DNA of 64,000 nucleotides from Bolinopsis microptera (Eukaryota > Ctenophora > Tentaculata > Lobata > Bolinopsidae). The notes below the pieces were generated by a model, which made no database searches, was not told where the DNA came from, and was given only the letters and a program-made list of their open reading frames with translations. Each line of letters opens with the position of its first letter. Position 1 is the stretch's first letter. Shown here piece after piece: positions 56,147 to 64,000 of the stretch. Position numbers and translations under genes: made by a program. The stretch lies in contig NC_087073.1 in the NCBI RefSeq assembly GCF_026151205.1, positions 11,044,411 through 11,108,410 of the forward strand. Reading direction: 5' to 3'.

Positions 56147-59100
56147 TCATTTTGGATGTGTGGACCCTAGGGTAGACTTAATGTCAAAATTTAGATTAGA
56201 GCATTCGAAATCTTTGTTTGTCCAATCAAGATCAGCATGGTTATGCTGGTTGACGAGCAGTGATTGCTTCATCCTAGACTTCAGGCAGGCCACACTTAGA
56301 CAGTAGTCACGTATACCAAGCTTAGGCACAATTACGTTCCAAATACGAGTCGTTCTGCTATTGAAGTTGTCAGGGGGGTCTGCTTGGCTTAGTATAAGGG
56401 TGGGTTTCCTACTTGAGCAGGTGAAATTTTCATGGAGGGAAATCGGAGCACGGAATTTCATGATTTTATAGAGCTCAAGGAAACAATGGTAAGTGTACAG
56501 GTTTTGGACGGCAAGTATTCCGTGTTCCTTGAACAAAGGTTTCGTGTGCTCTTTCAAGAAAAATTTTTTGTTCAGATTTTGGTTGCCAAACGGTCGAGCA
56601 CGAGCACATGTCTTAAATTTATCTAGGTATGCCTCCCTGTCGCCAAACAGTACCCTGAGACAATATTTTTGTGCTTTGAATACAGAACTTATACGAGTTT
56701 TGGCTGCCCCACCCCAAACCGTGATACAATAGGAGAGGTGTGATTCAAATAGAGTGTAATACAACTGGCGGTGTAAGAAATCTGGGAGGGAGCAGCGTAG
56801 GCGGCAGAGAGTTGATGTTGCATGGCTGAGAGAACGCCTAAGTGATTTTATATGTTCTTCCCAGGTTAGCTTTTCATCGATGACGACTCCCAGAAACTTA
56901 GCAGATGCAACTTGTTTTATTGGAAAGTTATCAATGGTTAGAGTATATTCAGAATTATTGTCAGTCTGGGAGGACGATGCTGGTTTAAAGTGAATGAAAC
57001 AGCATTTAGACAAGTTGACATGGAGTTTGTTTGCTCGCATGTAGGAATATAAACTAGCTAAAAGAGAATTACCACGCATATATGCCTCCTTTTTAGATTT
57101 CCCAGTCACAAATATATTGGTGTCATCAGCGAAGGTGACAAATGATCCCAAACTGGAGCTGTTGGCGATATCATTAATATATAGGAGAAATAAGAGAGGT
57201 CCAAGAATCGAACCCTGAGGGACTCCAAACTGTATTTTCAAGGCGTCAGATTTCTCACCAACAACTTCAGTATATTGTGATCTATTTGTTAAGTAACTTT
57301 TTATAAGATCATTTGCCACCCCACGTATCCCATAGCCCTGTAATTTGACAAGTAATGTACCATGATCTATTGTATCAAAAGCTTTGCTAAGGTCTATGAA
57401 TATGCCTAAGACATGATGCTTAAGTTTTAGAGATTCAGTTATAAGGTTTACTGAGTGATTAACTGCATGTGAAGTAGAGTGTGACTGCCTGAAGCCAAAT
57501 TGTGTTTTAGATATTATACCCTGTGAGCTAGCAAACGAATATATTCTTGAGTAAATGATCTTTTCAAAGATTTTACCAAATATAGAGAGAGTAGAGATTG
57601 GGCGGTAGTTTTCTATCTCTTCAGGGTTTCCCTTCTTAAATACAGGAGTTATTCTACCAGTCTTTAAAACGTCGGGGAACGTGCCATTAGACATTAAGAT
57701 GTTGATGTATCGACTAAGGATCGGTGTAATTACGTGAGATGATCTTTTGATTACACTAACAGGAATATCACTTGCTTTTCCATTTTCAAATCCTTTTATT
57801 ATTTCCGTTATCTCATAAGGTGTACAGTCTTCTAACATAATCGATTTTTCATTAGTCTTTCCAAGGAAATCATAGAATGTTTTTATAGGGAGAATTGGTA
57901 AACCAGAGGCCTCACTGCTACTAAGTGTTTCATTGAGCTTAGGGGCAATAGAAACAAAGTAAGAGTTGAATCCATTGGCTATGACTCTACGATTCATGAT
58001 TCTTTCGTTGTTTATGATAAAGGGAGGCTTAGTTTGCTTCTTTTTCTTGCCCCTGAGCTCATTGATTATCTGCCACGTTTTTTTGCTGTTTTCTATATTT
58101 TTATGGATTTCATTGCAGTAGTACGATCGTTTGGCGACCTTGATAATACTTTTAAGCATTCTTCGGTAGTCACTGAAGACTTTATAGAGCAGTACATTAC
58201 CCTCAGGGTTTCTATTTGTTACAGTGCTTGACCAGTCTCTACAGAGTTCATGTTTTCTTTCAACTGAGACAATGATTCCATCGGTAATCCACGGGTTGAG
58301 TTTGGGAGTCCTTTTGGTAACTTTTGGTACATCAAGCTTACAGTGTTTATCAAGTGTTTCATTGAAGCAGTCCAAGAACTCATTGAAGTTTACCGAGGGA
58401 GTTAAGTCATTCACCTTCACCTCGAGTTCATTAACAAAATTAGTGAGTTTGGAACTTGAATAATCATAGTAGCGAACATGTTTAAGTTTTTCAGTACTGT
58501 TTTCGGTAGGAATTGACGTGAAGGTGAATATAAAGGCATGGTCACCAATCCTATCATTCAATACACCGGAGAGAAGTACATGATCTATCTCTGATGTGAG
58601 GATATTGTCAATACATGAGTTTTTACAGTTAGGACGGAAGTGGGTAGCAAGTGATATAGTAGGATACATATTGTTACGAAGTAACGTGTCCTCAAATAAC
58701 TGGCTGGAGGTTTGTACATTGAGCAGGTTAGAGTTAAAATCGCCAAGAATATGGAACTTTTTACCAGCCAATTGCTTAGATATATCCTCAAGAGTTTGAC
58801 AAAAGGTCTCACTACAGCCATTTGGAGGACGATAAGCAACCCCATATGTCAGTTTATCACCCGAGCTAAGAGTAATTTCAACAAATAAGCACTCAATATC
58901 TTTTGTACAGTGAGATAGATTTTCGATTACTACAGCATTCAGGCGATCAGAGACATATAAGGATACTCCTGTTCCTTTTTTCTTATCAGGGAATGGTACT
59001 TGACAAAATGTTGTATAGGAGGGGATTTGGTATAAGCCTTGTTGGCTTGGATCGATGTTGGTCTCAGCCAATCCAATGACATCAAAATTACACGGGAGGG

Positions 59101-59542
59101 TCTTATGTTCTATTAAAAAGCTGTCAAAATTACTAGCAAACCCATCTATATTGCAAAACAGAGCGGGCAGATAAGCAGAATTTTTATTTTTCTCAGGAAA
59201 AAGTTTGCTGATTGAGTTTGCTAGTTCTTGTTTTGTGTAACGCTTACAGTCTTCAAGTATTGAAGAGAATTTAGCTATGGTGACATCTTCCTGGTTGTTT
59301 GTATCATAGAATTTATCTGAATCATCATATCTTTGGCTGCTTGGAAATGGGCAATACCTATCTTCTATTGTACTACAGCAATCACTACACATCCATAGAC
59401 CGTTTTTGCTTGTAAATTTCGCGGATCTGAAGCACTTAGTATGAACAACTTTGCTGCAATTTTCACATTCTAAGAGTGGCTGGCCAATATTAATGTATTT
59501 ACTACAGGGGTCACACACATCTTTAATAAGTTTCATAATCAT
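56147..59542 (-). CDS. LINE ORF2: PHD finger, endonuclease, reverse transcriptase, 1131 aa
   Basis: Residues 10-56 form a Cys4-His-Cys3 zinc finger (C10, C13, C26, C29, H34, C37, C52, C55). An apurinic-like endonuclease follows from about 125: FDVIGLAETNID (catalytic Glu160), YGVAYRPPNG, HILGDFNSN, SCIDNIL and GDHAFIF. The reverse transcriptase lies at about 640-880: YRPIS, QFGFRQSHSTSHA, FIDLSKAFDTIDH, GVPQGSILGPLLF, TFADDTNIF (catalytic FADD) and FLGVVIDEKLTWEEHI. The C-terminus has the usual RIWN tail. All catalytic motifs look intact, so the enzyme may be functional. It nicks target DNA and primes cDNA synthesis. ORF2 begins six bases after the ORF1 stop, which suggests termination-reinitiation. 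Confidence 0.92.
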   Translation of the reverse strand: MIMKLIKDVCDPCSKYINIGQPLLECENCSKVVHTKCFRSAKFTSKNGLWMCSDCCSTIEDRYCPFPSSQRYDDSDKFYDTNNQEDVTIAKFSSILEDCKRYTKQELANSISKLFPEKNKNSAYLPALFCNIDGFASNFDSFLIEHKTLPCNFDVIGLAETNIDPSQQGLYQIPSYTTFCQVPFPDKKKGTGVSLYVSDRLNAVVIENLSHCTKDIECLFVEITLSSGDKLTYGVAYRPPNGCSETFCQTLEDISKQLAGKKFHILGDFNSNLLNVQTSSQLFEDTLLRNNMYPTISLATHFRPNCKNSCIDNILTSEIDHVLLSGVLNDRIGDHAFIFTFTSIPTENSTEKLKHVRYYDYSSSKLTNFVNELEVKVNDLTPSVNFNEFLDCFNETLDKHCKLDVPKVTKRTPKLNPWITDGIIVSVERKHELCRDWSSTVTNRNPEGNVLLYKVFSDYRRMLKSIIKVAKRSYYCNEIHKNIENSKKTWQIINELRGKKKKQTKPPFIINNERIMNRRVIANGFNSYFVSIAPKLNETLSSSEASGLPILPIKTFYDFLGKTNEKSIMLEDCTPYEITEIIKGFENGKASDIPVSVIKRSSHVITPILSRYINILMSNGTFPDVLKTGRITPVFKKGNPEEIENYRPISTLSIFGKIFEKIIYSRIYSFASSQGIISKTQFGFRQSHSTSHAVNHSVNLITESLKLKHHVLGIFIDLSKAFDTIDHGTLLVKLQGYGIRGVANDLIKSYLTNRSQYTEVVGEKSDALKIQFGVPQGSILGPLLFLLYINDIANSSSLGSFVTFADDTNIFVTGKSKKEAYMRGNSLLASLYSYMRANKLHVNLSKCCFIHFKPASSSQTDNNSEYTLTIDNFPIKQVASAKFLGVVIDEKLTWEEHIKSLRRSLSHATSTLCRLRCSLPDFLHRQLYYTLFESHLSYCITVWGGAAKTRISSVFKAQKYCLRVLFGDREAYLDKFKTCARARPFGNQNLNKKFFLKEHTKPLFKEHGILAVQNLYTYHCFLELYKIMKFRAPISLHENFTCSSRKPTLILSQADPPDNFNSRTTRIWNVIVPKLGIRDYCLSVACLKSRMKQSLLVNQHNHADLDWTNKDFECSNLNFDIKSTLGSTHPK

Positions 59543-59548
59543 GATAAA

Positions 59549-61630
59549 CTAAGTGGGATAAACTCCCACTGGTCGGGTGGCCTTCCTTTGTCTTACTCTC
59601 TCCTGTCTCTCCCTCACATACACCCACTGTTTCAGACATCTCACAAATTTAGCAATACCAAGCTCTCCGAGATGGATTTCATCACCATTTCTCGTGAGTT
59701 TCATAGCAAGCAACCCTTTACCGTCTAAAAAGTGGCCAACACCAAGGTGCCATACATTCTGGTTAAAGCTAGAGTACAACATTTCATCAACCAAGCTGTT
59801 GAATGCCATAATGTTTTTATTCATCTTAGGGAGTCTAGACGGTAAAACTGCTGTGACAAACAACTTTGCCTTAGGGCACAGTTTCTGGATCTGCTGGATT
59901 TTCAGGTGGAGAATGTCTACCAGCTGGTGTATATCACCAGGTGACTGCACATTTTCAACTCGTAGATCGTTGGTCCCACAAACTAAGATGACGTTGCTAT
60001 AACCAATGCAGAGCTTAGGGTCTATTGCACTGACCTTGTTGGCTTTAACACGTTCACCTGGGAAGGACTGTCCAAGGGTTCCAGTACCGACACCGAACTT
60101 GATGGGCTTGGTGTTAGAGTCGCCCATGATGATGCAGCTCCGGCTAAACTGTTTGCTCACAGTTCTCAGTGTGATGGAGAACCTTCCTGTCTGCACAGAA
60201 GGCTGAGTTTCAGCAGGACCTGTTTCATCAATACCGTGACGATACCAGGCTTGTGACGATCGTGTCATCACATACACTGAGTTAGATTCTGGACTCACAC
60301 TATGAACATACTCAGTTGAGGCTTCGTTTCAGGTCTCATGGATGCACTTAAAGCACACCTTCCTGACGTCGCCTATGCTGATAGTAGCAATTTCTGAGTT
60401 AGCAATAATCTCAGACTCATCGTCAGAGTGAAAAGGGAGCTTGCTACTAGTGGTGGTATCAACTGAGGGAGGGTAGTAGTTTATTAGGATGGAGTTGGGC
60501 TTATGGGTCAGTCTGCACTTTGATGTAACTGCGTCTATGGCTGAGGCAAGGGGTGCTGGGATTGTGGGGGATAGGGGTGGGTCTGAATCACCAGTATAAG
60601 AGTAGTCTTCCCCAAACTTGAGGACCTGTCTTCCATTCTTCGGGATGAACTTATTACTAGCTTGGCTCTCCAGGAGAAACTCTGTAACTTCTTTGAGGAT
60701 CTCAGCACTTAGCACATCGACCAGGTAATCACACACTGGAGGTTCTGTGCATTTAGGGAGGGGGATTTCTGTAGCAGGTGGTGCTTCAGATGGACTTCTG
60801 GACTGCTGAAATTCATGAATCTCTTGACTCAGCTTCTTCAGTCTTGTCTCCAGGGATACAATCTCCACAGTAGGCATACTGTTACCAACAGCATTAGAAA
60901 TAGCATCTGATATAGCCTGTATGTTCTGGCTGTAGTCTACAGAGCTCTTTAGGTTGTTGTCCATCTTGGCTGACATGCTGGAGCCTGGTCTGGGGAATGA
61001 TGTATCGAAACACCATGGACATAGCCATTCTGAGAGAATAATATTCAGAGAAGCTTCAAGAGGTGTATCGTGCTGAATGTTGTTAGCACCCTTGAGATTG
61101 CAACAGGAAGCATGCCAGTGCTGAAAACATCTGGTACACTTGAACTTCCATTCCTTACCATCTGATGTTGATCGGCAAGGACAATCACTCTTTGAAGCCC
61201 GTTGTTTTACTGTAGGTTTATCCTGGATTTCAAGTTCTTCAGCAGACTCTTCAGCACGGGAGAATGGAGGAAAGGACTTGTACAGAGGGCTCATTGGACT
61301 GCTGGGGCTCTCTCTGAGGTTCGATGATTCTAAAGCTGATATCAGGTTTGGGCTGATCTTTTCAATAACCAGATTACCTGGAGGTTTAAGAACAGATGTC
61401 TCTGGTTGTTCTTGGGGTGACTTTGATGGGCGTTTACCCAGCACAGCTTTCTGGGCCATTGCGCTAGGGCTGTTCCTGCGCAGGGCTTTGTTGTCTGCTA
61501 GAGGTTTCTTCTTTTGGGAGGTAGCTCCTCTGCCGGATGGTGACATGCTAGCTCTGGATCCTGGGTTGGTAGAGGGAGGAGTGTGTCTAGGGGAACGCCT
61601 TTGGGTACTAGCACTTGAGGTAGTAGCCAT
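59549..61630 (-). CDS. LINE ORF1: PHD finger plus SGNH esterase, one in-frame TGA
   Basis: 61630-60329 (433 codons) is Ser/Pro-rich and basic at the N-terminus, with a PHD-type finger at about 149-207 (CPCRSTSDGKEWKFKCTRCF, then HWHASC and WLCPWC). It includes LETRLKKLSQEIHEFQQS, a short coiled coil. After TGA at 60329-60331 the same frame continues to 59549. The second part is an SGNH/GDSL-type esterase: MGDSNTK (Ser block), VCGTNDLR (Asn block) and GDEIHLGELG (Asp-x-x-His block). The PHD-esterase pairing is known from CR1-like ORF1 proteins. The TGA is either a recent mutation or a recoded stop. The second part also has an ATG at 60298. Confidence 0.85.
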
Positions 61631-61990
61631 GATGATATGATATCAGAGATATGTCCGGAGTCCAGGGGGCCAGCTTGGACAGACCCCTGCACCTGAAAGG
61701 AGAAGAGCATCAGCCGGTTCATTGTGAGTGATATGAGGTGGGTTAAGTGGGAATATGATTGAATAGAATTTTTTCAAGAACTTTCAAAAGAGTGATTGAA
61801 GTATTCAAAAATATATAAATCATTCAAAGGTCAGACACACTAACAACAACAGGACAAACTGGGTTTGGATGGGGTGATTTGGTTTGAAATTGTTAAGTGT
61901 GTAGGTAAAATTGTTTGAGCAGAATTTTCAGAGTAAAAATAAATAAACAAAAAATTTGTTGAGACAGGTATTCAGAGAATGCCTATCTTG

Positions 61991-62227
61991 GAATACTTCA
62001 ACACTACTATATATTTTTTTGGACTAGCAATGGTTTTTTATTAGGTGTAGTGACTAGTGGTATGTGAACACATGACGAACCGAACTGACAACTCAACTCA
62101 TTTTCTAGGAGCAGTGATCCATCCTCCCTGAGCCCCCCATCGTCCAAACAAGGTCTCTAGTTCATTGTTAACATAACCATTGCTAGTCCTCAAATTATTT
62201 GTTATATAGTAGTGTTGAAAGTATTAA
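61991..62227. repeat. Inverted repeat in the LINE 5' UTR
   Basis: AATACTTCAACACTACTATA...GGACTAGCAATGGTT (61991-62036) pairs imperfectly with AACCATTGCTAGTCC...TATAGTAGTGTTGAAAGTATT (62176-62226), giving a stem of about 45 bp at the extreme 5' end of the element. Confidence 0.7.
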
Positions 62228-62473
62228 AACAACTGTCCACGAACACCTGTCTACCAGATCATATTACTGCAACAAACAGGTGTTTGTTGATTGGTTACCA
62301 GATCATATGAATTAATGAATGGTATGTATGGTATCTTGGATGCAATTAGTTACGACTAGCATAATTAATTGTAGCGTAGTAAATTACTGGATCAAACTAT
62401 TGATTACGATTCTCGGATATAATTAGTTACGAATAATATTGATTGCTCAATGAAATAAATGATTACGATTTAA

Positions 62474-62836
62474 ATGTGGTATATATGTCGTTCGTTTTTG
62501 GTGAAACTATTCCAATTCCTGACATGGAAGATATTCATGCACACTCGAATCGCTGATTGGCTGCTTGCAAACCCTTGTCCTCTTGGTGGTCCTGGAGTTA
62601 TTGTCGAATTAGACGAAGCTAAGTTCGGAAAGAGAAAATACAACAAAGGTAGATACAGAGAGGGGGTGTGGGTACTTGGTGGAGTTGACCGAAACACAGG
62701 ACAATGCTTCCTCCTCCCTTGTCCGAACAACAAACGTGGAGCAACTACTCTCCTCCCTCTCATCCAGCGGTGGATTCTTCCTGGGTCTATCATCTACACA
62801 GACGAGTTGATGATAGAAATGATTGATGCAGTCTGA
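62474..62836 (+). pseudogene. Merlin (IS1016/ISXO2-like) transposase fragment
   Basis: The ORF includes RIADWLLANPCPLGGPGVIV, ELDEAKFGKRKYNKGRYREG, VWVLGGVDRNTGQCF and LPCPNNKRGATTLLPLIQRW, then PGSIIYTDE. These are the conserved ISXO2-like DDE domain blocks; the Asp of ELDE and of YTDE are the first two catalytic residues. After YTDE the sequence diverges and stops, so the third catalytic residue and C-terminus are lost. The N-terminal zinc-ribbon region is also missing. Confidence 0.85.
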
Positions 62837-63132
62837 TAATAGTTATTCTTTATATATTGCATGATGTGAACTGATCTCGTAAGGTTGCTTAATCGTTTAA
62901 TAAGCCTTGACACCACCGCTGATTGAAATTCGCATGCGATGATGTGAACCCTGCTTGATTCAGGGGATACTGTTATTATGCAGTAATATGATCTGGTAGA
63001 CAGGTGTTCGTGGACAGTTGTTCTTGGACAGTTGTCCGCGCACAGTGGTCGGGCTATCTAGATACTGCCAAAAACTGTAGAAGATAGACTCAATTTTCAG
63101 GGCAGGCTATTACAATTTGCCCGTGCAATACA

Positions 63133-64000
63133 ATTACACATGGGTGCTAACATTTTTTAAATTTGCAGATTTAAGTTACAACAAGCCTAGGCAACATAGA
63201 TCAGACATTTATTGCGCACAATTGTGTTGCGCAGCATTATTACCTACTTGCAATCACCTGGATCAGACAATTGAATCGAATATAAATTCCGTGACAACAT
63301 CTCGTAAGGACTTCATATCCAGGTGCTTGAATTTACTCGAATTTCTCGGATTCTCAGCGTGGCAATACAATGTTTTGCCAACCATGTAGGAGTCTCTTAC
63401 ATGTTTCCATCAAAAGTTAGCAAAATTGGGTCAGTGCTTGGCTAAAATCAGTTTTTGACCAATAACTGGAAATTAGATTTTTCTGGCATATCATGTTGCT
63501 TCATAAGTTGTAGATAAATGTTGCTATAGCGTTAATTTGAGCCTACTCAAAAGTCTCTACAATATTCAGAAGCTTAGATAAATATATGATATGAATATAA
63601 CACAAATGGGTGTGGCAAAAAGTGTGATTTTGCCTTCTAATATGAAATGCAGGTAAATCTTACTATACATAAAGCGAGGGGTTCCGAGGGGTTCTGTTCA
63701 GTGTTCAGGCCCTTCACACTTTGTTTCTGTCTAGTTCTAAAGTTCTAATGTACCGTCACAATAGTGACTTTAATATATATATATATTGTGTTTATATATC
63801 CAAACCGTTTTACTGACACCACGACATCAACTTTAACATGACTTTCCACAAAAACCGTAAATTATGATATACAACTTAAACTTTTTTGACTTGTTCAAAT
63901 GCTTTAATGGCTTTCAAATCAGCATGAAACAAAAATTTGCCAAAGAATAAGAATTTTAGTGCCCAAAATGTGGACCCCCAAGTGCATGGAGTCAAAAAAG
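63133..64000. other. No recognised gene
   Basis: A plus-strand ORF at 63117-63389 (90 codons, LPTCNHLDQTIESNINSVTT) begins inside the MITE end and has no recognised domain. (AT)n is at 63771-63786. Confidence 0.35.

Larger units (their letters stand above)
55485..62228 (-). mobile_element. Full-length CR1-like LINE (6.7 kb)
   Basis: A 17-bp target duplication ACAACTGTCCACGAACA occurs at 55468-55484 and again at 62229-62245, splitting the Merlin left TIR. On the minus strand the order is a 5' UTR of about 0.6 kb, ORF1 (61630-59549, with one in-frame stop), ORF2 (59542-56147) and a 3' UTR of about 0.66 kb. The 3' end is two copies of TGATTTATTAGTT rather than poly(A), in line with CR1/L2-type elements that end in short repeats. 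The long open frames suggest a young insertion. Confidence 0.85.
55420..63069 (+). mobile_element. Merlin DNA transposon, split by a LINE
   Basis: The left end GGCAGTATCTAGATAGCCCG and right end CGGGCTATCTAGATACTGCC are exact inverses, and the 8-bp flanks AAAAACTG (55412-55419 and 63070-63077) are identical. Eight- to nine-base duplications are usual for Merlin. The TIR, about 95-110 bp, continues on the left as 55420-55484 plus 62246-62272 and on the right as 62975-63069. Without the LINE the element is only about 0.9 kb, so it is internally deleted. It encodes part of an IS1016/ISXO2-type transposase (62474-62836). Confidence 0.85.
55125..63132. mobile_element. Outer MITE split by the Merlin element
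   Basis: The left part, 55125-55419, starts TTTGTGCGAGCAAATT and contains GAAAATTGAGTCTATAAATC, three TCTATCTTCTGAGTC-like units, CCTACAGTTTTTAAGCAATC and finally the partly inverted GTTTCAGGCTGATAGCTCAA. The right part, 63070-63132, reads AAAAACTGTAGAAGATAGAC, TCAATTTTCAGGGC and AATTTGCCCGTGCAATAC, the reverse complement of the left start. Without the insertion it would be a palindromic MITE of about 0.36 kb. Confidence 0.6.

Noticed and set aside
58034-58463. Plus-strand ORFs within LINE ORF2
   Set aside because: Antisense shadows of the reverse-transcriptase ORF.
61140-61640. 166-codon plus-strand ORF
   Set aside because: Antisense to LINE ORF1, which has a PHD finger and coherent domain order on the minus strand.

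Overview
This is a eukaryotic window, almost certainly from an invertebrate animal. It is AT-rich, has GT-AG introns and contains no operons, ribosome-binding sites or bacterial-type genes. The transposon fauna fits an invertebrate metazoan: a CR1-like LINE with PHD and esterase domains, a Merlin element, mariner-type ends, a tRNA-derived SINE and many inverted-repeat elements. I cannot name the species. Exon-like stretches in the first 25 kb often carry single stops or shifts, which could be decay or uncorrected base-call indels.

Only one host gene can be read end to end. It is an eight-exon gene on the minus strand (40564 to 36229) whose splice phases all agree. It encodes a 531-residue protein with a signal peptide, a Cys-containing ectodomain, 13 four-residue acidic PED repeats and a hydrophobic C-terminus suited to a GPI anchor. 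I do not recognise its family. Intron 4 holds a 56-bp tandem array that has copied the exon 5 splice acceptor five times.

The rest is layered mobile DNA. 1-1.9 kb: an inverted-repeat element with a scattered repeated motif. 7-12 kb: weak plus-strand exon candidates. 12.3-14.6 and 21.5-22.1 kb: old duplicated repeat blocks, one split by an element with G/C-run ends. 16.2-20.8 kb: a 4.5-kb inverted-repeat element with a head-to-head array of about 180-bp units. 22.9-23.7 kb: a mariner-type relic. 25.9-33.2 kb: an interleaved A-B-C-A'-B'-C' duplication, a LINE-type ORF1 gene enclosed by G and C runs, and a broken RNase H-like transposase gene. 36.2-40.6 kb: the host gene. 41.4-42.1 kb: an inverted SINE dimer. 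43.1-45.9 kb: a dense cluster of palindromes. 47.5-53.4 kb: a composite with inverted outer arms. Inside it is a 2.49-kb element with about 620-bp terminal inverted repeats and one ORF, a FEN/PIN-like nuclease domain plus a cysteine-rich tail. 53.6-55.1 kb: LINE fragments. 55.1-63.1 kb: a three-level nest, a CR1-like LINE inside a Merlin element inside a MITE, dated in order by target-site duplications.

The best candidate for something undescribed is the long-TIR element at 49482-51968. It has mariner-like CAGT ends and TA flanks but carries a PIN/FEN-like and CXC-like protein instead of a recognisable DDE transposase. Elements bounded by long poly-G and poly-C runs (8319-8732, 13584-14455, 28372-30331) are the second theme.
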